A DNA stretch of 64,000 nucleotides, taken from Chitinophagales bacterium. Lineage in GTDB: Bacteria; Bacteroidota; Bacteroidia; Chitinophagales; Chitinophagaceae. Under the pieces are notes generated by a model. That model worked only from the letters and a program-made list of their open reading frames with translations. It was not told where the DNA came from and searched no databases. This document shows positions 52,862 through 61,919 of the stretch, one piece after another. Every line of letters starts with the position of its first letter. Positions within the stretch are counted from its first letter, which is position 1. The position numbers and the translations under genes are program-made. The stretch covers positions 1 to 64,000 of the forward strand of contig JAAFIK010000025.1 of the NCBI GenBank assembly GCA_013298665.1, read 5' to 3'.

Positions 52862-55312
52862 TTGACAACAGGTCACCATATCATCCACAACTGGCTGGCC
52901 AGCCGCCAACGCAAGCCCTTTGCCTTTCAGGAGCAGACCTGGGAACAGATCGTACAAAACAAAAGCGGGCTTGTAAATGCACCTACCGGTTGTGGTAAAA
53001 CCTATGCTGTTTTCCTCGGCGCACTCATCCGCTTCATCAATGAATATCCCGGCACATATACCACCCGTACCGGCAATGGGTTGCAACTGCTCTGGATCAC
53101 TCCCCTGCGTGCCCTCGCCAAAGATATTGCCCGCGCCATGGAAGAAGCCCTTGCTGAACTCGGTATACCCTGGCGCGTAGGTAACCGTAATGGTGATACC
53201 ACCACCGCAGAACGGCAGCAACAGAAAAAAAGCATCCCCGAAATCCTGCTCATCACGCCGGAAAGCCTGCACCTGCTGCTCGCCCAAAAAGGGTACAGCC
53301 AGGTCTTCAAAACCGTTCAGGTGATTGCGGTAGACGAGTGGCACGAACTCCTCGGCAGCAAACGCGGCGTGCAGGTAGAACTCGCCCTCAGCCGCATCGT
53401 CCACAGCCTCCGCAAAGATCACCAGCGCACCTGCTGCCTATGGGGCATTTCCGCCACCATCGGCAACCTTGAAGAAGCAAAAGCTGTGCTGCTTGCCCCC
53501 CTGCAAACCCGGGGCGATACCATTACCGCCCAACACAATAAACGCATCACCATCACCGCCATCCTGCCCGATGAAATTGAAAAGTATCCCTGGGCCGGAC
53601 ACCTCGGTATCAAATTAGCCGATAAGGTATTGCCCGCCATCGAACCATACACCACCACCCTCATGTTCATCAATACGAGGGGCATGACGGAAGTATGGTA
53701 CCAGACCCTTCTCAGAACAGCACCCCAACTCGCCGGTGCCATCGCCCTGCACCATGGCAGCATCGATCAGGAACTGCGCCTTTGGGTAGAAGAAGCCCTG
53801 CATACCGAAAAACTGAAATTGGTTGTCTGCACCGCCAGCCTCGACCTCGGCGTCGATTTCCGGCCTGTACAAAATGTCATTCAGGTCGGCTCGCCCAAAG
53901 GCGTTGCCCGCTTTTTGCAACGCGCCGGACGCAGCGGCCATCAACCCGATGCTACCAGTCATATTTTCTTCCTGCCCACGCATTCCCTCGAACTCATGGA
54001 AGCAGCAGCCTTAAAAGCGGCCATTGCTGAGGGTACTATTGAAGACCGCACCCCCATGCTCCTCTGTTTTGACGTATTGCTCCAGTACCTGTCTACCATT
54101 GCCATATCCGATGGTTTTGACCCCGATGAAACCTTCGCAGAAGTAACCACCACCCATTGTTTCAGCGAGCTCACTACAGCCGAGTGGCGGGAACTGCTGC
54201 AATTCCTGGTCAATGGCGGTAATGCCCTTCAGCAATACGACGACTATAAAAAGATCGAAATCATTGATGGCCGCTACAGGATCACCAGCCGCCGCATTGC
54301 CATGCGTCACCGGATGCACATTGGTACCATCGTCAGCGATGCTATGCTGAAAGTCAAATTTCTTTCCGGGGGATATATCGGTGTGATTGAAGAGTATTTC
54401 ATCAGCCGTCTCCAGCCCGGCGATATTTTCACCCTCGCCGGACGCAACCTCGAATTTGTCATGATCAAAGACATGACCGTACTGGCCCGCAAAACAAAGG
54501 CACAAAAAGGAGCGGTGCCCAGTTGGCAGGGAGGACGCATGCCCCTCACGGCTAACCTCGGCACCTGGCTCAGGGCACAACTGAACGGAGCCCTCACCAG
54601 CACCCAACCCGAACTCCTGGCCCTACGCCCATTGTTCGAACTACAGCAACAACTCTCTCACCTCCCCGCAGCCAGCGAGCTCCTCATCGAACACATCGAA
54701 ACCAAAGACGGCTATCACCTCTTTGTCTATCCCTTCGAAGGCCGCCTCGTACACGAAGCCATGGCCGCCCTGCTCGCCTACCGCATCAGCCGTATCACGC
54801 CCATCACCTTTTCGTTTGTGATGAACGATTATGGCTTCGAACTCCTCAGCGACCAACCCATACCCCTCGACGATTCCAACGCCTATGAACTCTTCAGCGC
54901 CGACAACCTTTTTGAAGACATTACCCGAAGCGTCAACAGTACCGAAATGGCCAAACGCAAATTCAGGGATATTGCCGTTATTGGCGGGCTGGTTTTTCAG
55001 GGCTATCCCGGCGAAAAGAAAAAACAACGACACCTCCAGGCCTCTTCCTCCCTGCTCTTCCGGGTCTTCTCCGAATATGATCCCAGCAACCTGCTGCTGC
55101 GGCAGGCTTACAACGAAGTCATGGAGCAGCAAATGGAAGAAGCACGCCTCCGCAATATGCTCAACCGCATCAAAGAAAGCCAGATCATCATCCGCTTTCC
55201 CCGGCAACTTACCCCATTCTGCTTCCCCATTATGGTGGACAGTCTCCGCGAAAACCTCAGCTCCGAAAAACTCGAAGACCGCGTAAAGCGCATGGTGCTG
55301 CAGTTGAAATAG
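52862..55312 (+). CDS. Lhr-like DEXH-box helicase of the ligase-associated DNA-repair type
   Basis: 816 aa starting at TTG 52862 (TTGHHIIHNWLASRQRKPFAFQ). SF2 motifs: Q-like FAFQEQTW, motif I NAPTGCGKT (39-47), Ia TPLRALAKD, II VIAVDEWHE (DEWH), III GISATIGN, V/VI with TASLDLGVDF and QRAGRSGHQ. The C-terminal Lhr/WH region follows. In many bacteria this helicase is encoded next to an ATP-dependent DNA ligase, an exonuclease and a phosphoesterase; none of them is here. No ATG is available before residue ~90, so the TTG start is needed. It follows the heptanucleotide repeat. Confidence 0.9.
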   Translation: MTTGHHIIHNWLASRQRKPFAFQEQTWEQIVQNKSGLVNAPTGCGKTYAVFLGALIRFINEYPGTYTTRTGNGLQLLWITPLRALAKDIARAMEEALAELGIPWRVGNRNGDTTTAERQQQKKSIPEILLITPESLHLLLAQKGYSQVFKTVQVIAVDEWHELLGSKRGVQVELALSRIVHSLRKDHQRTCCLWGISATIGNLEEAKAVLLAPLQTRGDTITAQHNKRITITAILPDEIEKYPWAGHLGIKLADKVLPAIEPYTTTLMFINTRGMTEVWYQTLLRTAPQLAGAIALHHGSIDQELRLWVEEALHTEKLKLVVCTASLDLGVDFRPVQNVIQVGSPKGVARFLQRAGRSGHQPDATSHIFFLPTHSLELMEAAALKAAIAEGTIEDRTPMLLCFDVLLQYLSTIAISDGFDPDETFAEVTTTHCFSELTTAEWRELLQFLVNGGNALQQYDDYKKIEIIDGRYRITSRRIAMRHRMHIGTIVSDAMLKVKFLSGGYIGVIEEYFISRLQPGDIFTLAGRNLEFVMIKDMTVLARKTKAQKGAVPSWQGGRMPLTANLGTWLRAQLNGALTSTQPELLALRPLFELQQQLSHLPAASELLIEHIETKDGYHLFVYPFEGRLVHEAMAALLAYRISRITPITFSFVMNDYGFELLSDQPIPLDDSNAYELFSADNLFEDITRSVNSTEMAKRKFRDIAVIGGLVFQGYPGEKKKQRHLQASSSLLFRVFSEYDPSNLLLRQAYNEVMEQQMEEARLRNMLNRIKESQIIIRFPRQLTPFCFPIMVDSLRENLSSEKLEDRVKRMVLQLK

Positions 55313-55419
55313 TACCCCCTCCCCACTTTCGGGGATATAGCCTCTCACTATTTATTGTACTTTTATACCCGGGGGCAACCCTTTCACACCTGTATACGAT
55401 CATCATTAAAATTTGGGCA

Positions 55420-56004
55420 TTGCTGTCAGCAGACGAATTGAGCATACACATCAGGGGCTGTTCCCTCAACAGGCGGGAGAGTCAGGAAAAGATTTACCGG
55501 GCTTTTTATGCGTATGCCATGTCCATCTGTATCCGTTATACCAATAACTCCGACGATGCCACTGAAATCATGAATGATGGTTTTTTAAAAATATTCAGGG
55601 AAGTCCACCATTACAAACCGGCCTATGCTGATGAGGCCGGGTCATTTCGTGGCTGGCTGCGCAAAATCATGGTGTATACCGCCATCGACCATTACCGCAA
55701 ACACAACAAACACAAAGTGGTGGGTGAACTTGATGATACACTGCTCCACCTGCCCGCCACCGGTGAAACCGCACCCGACAAACTTGCCTATGACGAAATC
55801 ATCCGGTTGATCCAGCAACTCACCCCGGGCTACCGTACCGTACTCAACCTGTTTATTGTGGACGGACTCAGCCACGAAGAAATTGCCCAACAACTCGGCA
55901 TCAGTATCGGCACCAGTAAATCAAACTTAGCCAAGGCCCGTAAGCAGTTGCAGAAAATAGTGCATCACCATAATAAAACCGCCCCGATCAAATATGCAGG
56001 ATGA
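55420..56004 (+). CDS. ECF-type RNA polymerase sigma factor
   Basis: 194 aa, probably from TTG 55420. Region 2: YAYAMSICIRYTNNSDDATEIMND (DDATEIMNDGFLKIF is the core-binding part) and FRGWLRKIMVYTAIDHYRK. Region 4: LTPGYRTVLNLFIVDG with the HTH GLSHEEIAQQLGISIGTSKS. It is the first gene of a two-gene unit, and its last 11 bp overlap the start of the barrel-fused membrane protein. A -7-like TACTTTTA lies at 55358-55365. Confidence 0.9.
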   Translation: MLSADELSIHIRGCSLNRRESQEKIYRAFYAYAMSICIRYTNNSDDATEIMNDGFLKIFREVHHYKPAYADEAGSFRGWLRKIMVYTAIDHYRKHNKHKVVGELDDTLLHLPATGETAPDKLAYDEIIRLIQQLTPGYRTVLNLFIVDGLSHEEIAQQLGISIGTSKSNLAKARKQLQKIVHHHNKTAPIKYAG

Positions 56005-57385
56005 GTTGATGGACGATATGATACGCGACGCAGCAGCACAATACCAGCCCGGCTTTGACGAAGCCGCCTGGAAAAAAATGCAGCAACAGCTCGACCTGCA
56101 CCTTCCGCAAAAGAAAGGCCGGAAACGGTATGGTTTATTACTACTAGCCCTGCTCCTCATTACCGGTGGCGCCATCAGCTATGCCATATGGTGGCGTCCG
56201 GCAGTCAGGCAGAATGATTCCGGTACAGCCCGGCAACAAACCACCACCCCCGGTACAAATGCACCGGCAACCACTGCAGCAGACAATACCGCAGCCATAC
56301 CGGTTTCCCCTGGCAACACCACCCCGGCAGACATAAAGCGACAGGATCCTGCCGGCAATACGGCCATGGCTAATGCCAACACTACAGTATCCACCACAGC
56401 AACGGCTCCTGCAACAGTTTTGGCAACTGATGACCCAACGGCCAGCCCTGCAAATCCCGGGACGAAATATACCCGACGCCGCACGGGGCATACTGCAAAA
56501 CGGCGCGTGACTACGAGTAAGGCGGGTATTGCCGTCATCCCCGCCGAAACCGGCACCGCCAGCGACTCAACGACCAACAACATCAGCACGCCTACCGATA
56601 GCAATGCCGAATCCATCGCCATGCCTCCTGCAACCGTTCCCGTTGCAGCAAAGGACAGTGTCGGCGCAAGCCCCCGGTCTGCCATAGCAGCAACCGTCAA
56701 ACCAGCCGATAGCACCGCAACAACCCCATTACCAAAAAATACCAGCAGCCCAACAACCCGCAATCGTAAAAAGCCCAAAGGTTTTGGTAATCATTTTCTC
56801 CTTACCGCTACCATCGGAGCCGATCTCAGCTATGTACGCCCCAGCCAGCCGGGAGGTGGTGCCTTGGTTTATGGTGCCGGCATCGGTTATACCATCGGCA
56901 AACATTGGCGCATTGGTGCCGGACTCTATGTAGCCGATAAAATTTATCCTGCTCAGCCGGGCGACTACCATCCACCCGCCAGTTTCTGGACTTTTTACGC
57001 CGACCTTGATCGCATCGCTGCTGTTTGCCGCGTACACGAAATACCCGTTACCGCTGCCTACCACTTTGGCATCAGACCCAAACACAATTGGTTTGCCGCA
57101 GTTGGCCTGTCTTCTGTATTCATGAAAACAGAAGACTATACCTATTATTATAAATTACCCAACGGACAGAGCCGTGCCAAGAAATGGTATTACGAAAACG
57201 AGCACAAGCATTTCCTGTCTACCCTGACCCTCTCCGGTGGCTACCAATATACCCTCAGCAAACACCTCTCCTTCCTCGCCGAACCCTACCTGAAAGTTCC
57301 GCTCAAGGGCATTGGTTACGGCCGTATCCGCCTCAATAGTACAGGATTCGTTTTAACCGCGGCTATAAGACCATTTGCAAAGTGA
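55994..57385 (+). CDS. Anti-sigma-like membrane protein with Thr/Ala linker and outer-membrane barrel domain
   Basis: 463 aa. Residues 1-44 are a short cytoplasmic helical region (FDEAAWKKMQQQLDLHL), the form typical of partners of Bacteroidota ECF sigma factors. TM helix ~46-66. Residues ~70-262 are a Thr/Ala/Pro/Ser-rich, low-complexity linker. Residues ~267-463 are an outer-membrane-type beta barrel (FLLTATIGADLSYVRP, GAGIGYTIGKHWRIGAGLY, FVLTAAIRPFAK with aromatic strand ends). The protein could reach from the inner to the outer membrane. The 11-bp overlap with the sigma gene implies coupled translation. Anti-sigma function is inferred from context. Confidence 0.82.
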   Translation: MQDELMDDMIRDAAAQYQPGFDEAAWKKMQQQLDLHLPQKKGRKRYGLLLLALLLITGGAISYAIWWRPAVRQNDSGTARQQTTTPGTNAPATTAADNTAAIPVSPGNTTPADIKRQDPAGNTAMANANTTVSTTATAPATVLATDDPTASPANPGTKYTRRRTGHTAKRRVTTSKAGIAVIPAETGTASDSTTNNISTPTDSNAESIAMPPATVPVAAKDSVGASPRSAIAATVKPADSTATTPLPKNTSSPTTRNRKKPKGFGNHFLLTATIGADLSYVRPSQPGGGALVYGAGIGYTIGKHWRIGAGLYVADKIYPAQPGDYHPPASFWTFYADLDRIAAVCRVHEIPVTAAYHFGIRPKHNWFAAVGLSSVFMKTEDYTYYYKLPNGQSRAKKWYYENEHKHFLSTLTLSGGYQYTLSKHLSFLAEPYLKVPLKGIGYGRIRLNSTGFVLTAAIRPFAK

Positions 57386-57483
57386 TGTAACCAATAGAAG
57401 GGATAAATCAATAAGCAGTTTTGGGGCCAGGCCATATGTATCACCCTATCCGGCAGATAATATACCCAATATTGGTGATATGC

Positions 57484-57514
57484 TTGATATTGCCAGATAT
57501 ATTAAATAGTTTTG
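57484..57514 (+). promoter_or_regulatory. Promoter of the T9SS/repeat-protein genes
   Basis: TTG (57484-57486), a 20-bp spacer and TAGTTTTG (57507-57514), an exact TAnnTTTG. It implies a leader of about 170 nt before the ATG at 57694. The 57386-57693 gap holds nothing else recognisable. Confidence 0.6.
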
Positions 57515-57693
57515 TAGCTGTACAGTTACATCAACAACCAACCAAAGCTACAACAACTTGAAAATCAGCACTATACAAACTTGTTTGATATCCAGTGTAA
57601 ATGAATTACCACTAAATAAATGTTAATGATTTCTATTCTGAACAAGGTTAAACCCCTTCTGTATTGCACACTTTCACCTAAACATAAAATAAT

Positions 57694-58206
57694 ATGAAAA
57701 GGCTACTTTTACTCTTTTTTCTCATCCTCACCGGCACAGTTTCGTTCTGTCAGCGCATAGAGCGAAGCCTGGTTGGTTGTGCCGGACAAACCTTTGCCGC
57801 CAATGGCTTTCAGATCAGCTACTCTGTAGGTGAGCCGGTGATCATTCCATCGCCATCGGCAGTTTTTGATGTGCCCACCGCACCACGTTTTGCCTCTATT
57901 GGTTTTCAGCAACCACATGTGGCCACTACAGGAGCAGTATTATCCACCAACAACTGGATCAGCGCATACCCCAGTCCCACTACCGGACATGTACGCCTCG
58001 ACATCCATGGAGATAATTTCCAGGTCAACAGCGTACGCATTTACAATGCCTTTGGGCAGCAGGTACCCATCCAGCCTTTTACACTTGTGAATGGCAGTGT
58101 TGACCTGTTCCTGAACAGTTTACCAGCAGGCATTTATCTCGTGGCCGTAACCGACAAAAACATTGGCAATACCGTTACAACACGGATCGTAAAACAAAAC
58201 CGTTAA
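57694..58206 (+). CDS. Small exported protein with T9SS type A sorting domain
   Basis: 170 aa. Signal peptide (MKRLLLLFFLILTGTVSFC), then about 70 residues typical of small Bacteroidota surface proteins (GFQISYSVGEPVII, ASIGFQQPHV). A type A T9SS C-terminal domain follows: ISAYPSPTTGHVRLDI, VRIYNAFGQQV, LPAGIYLVAV and TTRIVKQNR. It should be exported across the outer membrane and cleaved or anchored by the T9SS sortase. It lies 31 bp upstream of the repeat protein, so both probably share the promoter at 57484. Confidence 0.88.
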   Translation: MKRLLLLFFLILTGTVSFCQRIERSLVGCAGQTFAANGFQISYSVGEPVIIPSPSAVFDVPTAPRFASIGFQQPHVATTGAVLSTNNWISAYPSPTTGHVRLDIHGDNFQVNSVRIYNAFGQQVPIQPFTLVNGSVDLFLNSLPAGIYLVAVTDKNIGNTVTTRIVKQNR

Positions 58207-58237
58207 ACCAAATTATTCTACATCTAAATTTATCATC

Positions 58238-61090
58238 ATGAAGCGCATTTTATTACTTTTTCTCTTATTATCGGGCTTAGCCAGTTTAGTACAGGCACAG
58301 GCACCGCTCAGTTTCAATTACCAGGGTGTAGCCCGCAACACCCTGGGTACAGTGATCAACAACCGGCCCATTGCCCTGCGCATGAGCATAAGGGATTTGA
58401 CTGCCAACGGTACCGTACTGTACAGCGAAACACACAGCATCAATACAGACCAGTATGGTGTTTTTGCCCTCCAGGTAGGCAGGGGTACATCCGTAAGCGG
58501 CACTTTTGCTACTATACCCTGGGCAACAGGTACAAAGTTTTTACAGGTAGAAATGGATCCCAACGGCGGTACCAACTTCCTGCAGATGGGTACCAGTCAG
58601 TTGGTAAGCGTTCCCTTTGCATTGGTAGCAGGTGGCGCTCCCCCCATTGGCCCTGCCGGTGGCGATTTACTCGGCAGCACCTACCCCAATCCCCTGATCG
58701 CCCCATTGGCCGTAACCACGGGTAAACTCGCCGACGGTGCAGTCACTTCTCAGAAAATAACCTTCCCATTGGTCAGGGCACAGGCAGACGCAGGTGCGCT
58801 GGTCGATATGACCAATAGTGGTGCAGGCCCGGGTATTGCCGGTACCAGTACAGGTACTGGTTTTGGCGGTCTTTTCCAGGTAAACAATGCGGCCAGTACA
58901 GCCGACGGTCTCCGCGCCACCACCAATGGTACAGGCGCAAGCTGGGCCATCCGCGGTATCAGTACAGGCACCAATGGTGCAGGTCTGTTTCAGCAAACCA
59001 ATACCACCAATACTTCCAACAACTTACAAAGTAACCAGGCCGGGCTGGGACGTGCAGGCCTGTTCAACAGCACCAATGCAGCCAGTACTGCCAATGCGGT
59101 TGACATCAATGTAGCCGGTACAGGCTTTGCCCTCAGGGCCGCCAGCAGCAATGCCGTACCCAAAGCATTGCTCACCGCAGGCGGAGTGCAACTCACCGGT
59201 ATCGGTGAAGCGGCAGGTCGTGTACTCATATCCGATGCAGCCGGTAATGCCACCTGGCAGTCCGTTGGCGGATCAGGCGCTGTTACCGGAAGCGGTACCC
59301 TGTCCTTCCTGCCCAAATGGACCCCAAGCGGTAGCCAGTTGGGCAACTCTCTCCTGTTTGATGATGGTACAAGTATAGGATTGGGCACAACAACCCCAAC
59401 ACACCGTTTCAATGTTGTACACAGCGGATCAACCGGTATCGGTGTAACGTCCACAAGCGGTTTTTCTGTAGTGGATATAGATGCCCAAAGCGGCGATGCA
59501 GCTTTGCGTTTTGCCAGGGCAGGCGTCAACCAGTGGAATATCCGTAACGAGCCGGGTAACGATAACTTACAAGTGTTTGAGCTTGGAGGCGGTGGTGAGC
59601 GTTTGTCTATCAAAGACGCTACGGGTAATATTGCCATTGGTGGCGCAGATGGTTCTTACAGATTAGACGTACTCCATGGCGGCTCTACCGGTATCCGCAG
59701 CCGCTCAAGCAGCAGCTTCTCTGTGGTGGATATTGATGCCAAAAGTGGTGATGCAGCCCTGCGTTTTGCAAAAGATGGCGTAAACCAGTGGAATATCCGC
59801 AACGAGCCGGGTAATGATAACTTACAAGTGTTTGAACTTGGAGGCGGTGGTGAGCGTTTGTCCATCAAAGATGCTACTGGTAATATTGCCATTGGTGGCT
59901 CAGATGGTTCTTACAGATTAGACGTACTCCATGGCGGTTCCACCGGAGCCCGTATCCGTTCAAGTGCCAGCTTCTCCGTAGTGGATATTGATGCCAAAAG
60001 TGGTGATGCAGCCCTGCGTTTCGTAAAAGATGGTGTAAACCAGTGGAATATCCGCAACGAGCCGGGTACCGATAACTTACAAGTGTTTGAGCTTGGAGGC
60101 GGTGGTGAGCGTTTGTCCATCAAAGACGCTACGGGCAATATTGCCATTGGCGGCTCAGATGGTTCTTACAGATTAGATGTACAGCATGCCGGTTCTACCG
60201 GAGCCCGTATCCGTTCCACCGGCAGCTTCTCTGTGGTGGATATTGATGGCAATAGCGGTGACGCGGCGCTTCGTTTCGTAAAAAATGGTGTAAACCAGTG
60301 GAACACCCGCAATAACCCCGGAACCGACGACTACCAGATCTTTGAACTCGGCGGCGGCGGCGAAAGGATGCGCATCGACAATACCACCGGTAAAGTATGG
60401 GTAAACGGCGATTTTACCGTAGTGGGCACCAAAATGTTCACCATGGACCACCCGCTCGATCCCACCAATAAAACGCTGATGCACGCTGCCGCGGAAAGCA
60501 ACGAAGTCATCAATTTCTACAGTGGCAATGTTACCACCAACGCAAGCGGTAAAGCCACCGTAAGCCTCCCCGATTATTTTGAGGCCCTCAACAAAGATTT
60601 CCGTTATCAGTTGACCGTGGTTGGCACTTTTGCACAAGCCATCATCAGCAGGGAAGTAAGCAACAATCAATTTGAAATCGCCACCAACCAACCCAATGTA
60701 AAAGTGAGCTGGGAAGTAAAAGGCGTACGCAATGATGCACATATGCGCAAATTCCCCTTTGTAGCTGTTGAAGAAAAATCGGCCGCACAAAAAGGCAAGT
60801 ACATTGACCCCGCCGCTTACAACCAGCCCGAAAGCAAAAGGGTATCTTATAGTACTGTTGCCGGTTCTTCTTTGGAAGATGTGGCACCAGTAGCTTTGCC
60901 CAAAAAACAAGCAACCACAGGCGGCAGCCTGGATCAGACTCCAGTTACACAAGCCAGGGCCAAGGCAGTGGATACCGAAGGCAGTGTGGCCAATACACCC
61001 GCCGCTCCGGCCGCTGCTGTAAAAGTCGCAGACAATACAACCGGCAGTGTGGCACCCCAGGCCCAAAAAACCGAAGCCAAAAAACAATAA
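58238..61090 (+). CDS. Large exported repeat protein with four 85-aa units
   Basis: 950 aa. Signal peptide ending VQAQ, then a conserved head found in Bacteroidota exported proteins (LSFNYQGVARNTLG, LRMSIRDLTANGTVLYSE, YGVFALQVGRG). Residues ~180-330 are Gly/Ala/Thr/Asn-rich beta repeats (tail-fibre-like). Residues ~389-728 are four tandem 85-aa units (FSVVDIDAKSGDAALRF, GVNQWNIRNEPG, GGGGERLSIKDATGNIAIGG). A conserved C-terminal domain follows (FTMDHPLDPTNKTLMH, TVSLPDYFEALNKDFRYQL, NVKVSWEVKGVRNDA), then a Lys/Ala/Thr/Gln-rich tail. No T9SS CTD is visible, so its route or anchoring may depend on the type A protein upstream. Likely fibrous surface or matrix protein. Confidence 0.82.
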   Translation: MKRILLLFLLLSGLASLVQAQAPLSFNYQGVARNTLGTVINNRPIALRMSIRDLTANGTVLYSETHSINTDQYGVFALQVGRGTSVSGTFATIPWATGTKFLQVEMDPNGGTNFLQMGTSQLVSVPFALVAGGAPPIGPAGGDLLGSTYPNPLIAPLAVTTGKLADGAVTSQKITFPLVRAQADAGALVDMTNSGAGPGIAGTSTGTGFGGLFQVNNAASTADGLRATTNGTGASWAIRGISTGTNGAGLFQQTNTTNTSNNLQSNQAGLGRAGLFNSTNAASTANAVDINVAGTGFALRAASSNAVPKALLTAGGVQLTGIGEAAGRVLISDAAGNATWQSVGGSGAVTGSGTLSFLPKWTPSGSQLGNSLLFDDGTSIGLGTTTPTHRFNVVHSGSTGIGVTSTSGFSVVDIDAQSGDAALRFARAGVNQWNIRNEPGNDNLQVFELGGGGERLSIKDATGNIAIGGADGSYRLDVLHGGSTGIRSRSSSSFSVVDIDAKSGDAALRFAKDGVNQWNIRNEPGNDNLQVFELGGGGERLSIKDATGNIAIGGSDGSYRLDVLHGGSTGARIRSSASFSVVDIDAKSGDAALRFVKDGVNQWNIRNEPGTDNLQVFELGGGGERLSIKDATGNIAIGGSDGSYRLDVQHAGSTGARIRSTGSFSVVDIDGNSGDAALRFVKNGVNQWNTRNNPGTDDYQIFELGGGGERMRIDNTTGKVWVNGDFTVVGTKMFTMDHPLDPTNKTLMHAAAESNEVINFYSGNVTTNASGKATVSLPDYFEALNKDFRYQLTVVGTFAQAIISREVSNNQFEIATNQPNVKVSWEVKGVRNDAHMRKFPFVAVEEKSAAQKGKYIDPAAYNQPESKRVSYSTVAGSSLEDVAPVALPKKQATTGGSLDQTPVTQARAKAVDTEGSVANTPAAPAAAVKVADNTTGSVAPQAQKTEAKKQ
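59402..60421 (+). repeat. Four tandem 255-bp coding repeats
   Basis: Units start at 59402, 59657, 59912 and 60167, each exactly 255 bp (85 codons). Units 2 and 3 are almost identical over their 3' two thirds, unit 1 differs mainly at its start, and unit 4 diverges at its end. Such similarity points to recent unequal recombination. Confidence 0.9.
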
Positions 61091-61146
61091 CCCGATCAAC
61101 CCTTAGCGAAAGCAGGGGTCGGGTATCGGTTATACAGTTTAATATC

Positions 61147-61188
61147 AAAAAAGAGGCTGTCTCAAAACGAAGAGACAGCCTCTTTTTT
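61147..61188. terminator. Terminator after the repeat protein gene
   Basis: A perfect 17-bp stem (AAAAAAGAGGCTGTCTC and its complement) with an eight-base loop and T6, 57 bp after the stop. Because both A- and T-runs lie in the arms it could work on both strands. Confidence 0.92.
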
Positions 61189-61274
61189 ATTCAGGGAAGG
61201 GCTGAAGAACCAGATCAATAAGTACACGCTTCATGTTTTCGCAAGCCATCCTGCTGTTCCGCACTCAGGTATAG

Positions 61275-61418
61275 TATTACTCCTATAGCGATCGGAGATA
61301 AAGATGCAATTGCCCGGCGGAGCGCGGGGGGCAGCACAAAAGCTTAATCAGGCGGCAGATCCTGATCGGAACACCAGGGGCTATCTCCGATTCCGATAGC
61401 CATAGGAAGGGAGTAATA
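61275..61418. repeat. Nested inverted-repeat element, MITE-like or structured RNA
   Basis: Terminal arms TATTACTCC (61275-61283) and GGAGTAATA (61410-61418) are exact complements. Inside them ATCGGAGATA (61291-61300) pairs with TATCTCCGAT (61382-61391), and innermost ATCAGG (61347-61352) pairs with CCTGAT (61361-61366). Three nested stems suggest either a folded RNA or a small non-autonomous mobile element. No terminal target duplication was identified. Confidence 0.6.
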
Positions 61419-61509
61419 AATTTCGGGCTCTTTTCCTGCCGGCAGGCAAGTTTGTTTCTTTTTGGGGAGTGGCAGATCACAATTTTAGCGATCCCGGCTT
61501 TTAGCATTG

Positions 61510-61554
61510 GGTGACACACCCGGATCAGAGCATCAGCGGTGGCACACCCGGATC
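61510..61554. repeat. Direct repeat GGTG[AG]CACACCCGGATC
   Basis: Two 17-bp copies at 61510-61526 and 61538-61554, differing at one base, 28 bp start to start. They lie between the structured element and the propeller gene. Function unknown. Confidence 0.65.
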
Positions 61555-61919
61555 GAAACATCTGAGGACGAAGTATCACGAACAATAAGAAAAAAGCACA
61601 ATAGCAGGATAAGGCTAACGACTACATACGTAGGACAGTAAAAGCAAAAATTTGAAATACACCCTAACCCAAATATTAATATCGTCACATACTGAATATT
61701 CACTATATTTATACCGGTAAATAACCACTACCATAAACTACTACGTATGAAAAGCAATGCAAACACCATTGGCTTTATCAATCCACGACAAAATCACCGA
61801 TGGGCTGCGTTGGCATTTTTCCCGCATAATCATGATCCACCGGTTCTTTTACCTGTATATTAACCCACGGCAAACCGATTTACATCAAATACATCATTAC
61901 TTCATCAACACCTTTTACT

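Larger units (their letters stand above)
61191..61919. other. Intergenic region with structured element, direct repeats and promoter-like box
   Basis: No convincing gene. It holds a 144-bp nested inverted-repeat element (61275-61418), a direct repeat pair (61510-61554) and a -7-like TATATTTA at 61704-61711. A 38-codon frame at 61747-61863 (MKSNANTIGF...) has no recognisable features. The 100-codon minus-strand frame over 61283-61585 looks like a repeated-element fragment rather than a gene. Confidence 0.6.

Noticed and set aside
52089-52868. Minus-strand frame reading through the heptamer array (SHISYL-type repeats)
   Set aside because: The regular peptide is just the translated 7-bp DNA repeat, and the rest is antisense to the binding-protein-like gene.
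60173-61099. 308-codon minus-strand frame opposite the repeat protein
   Set aside because: Antisense shadow; the plus strand has signal peptide, repeats and conserved domains.
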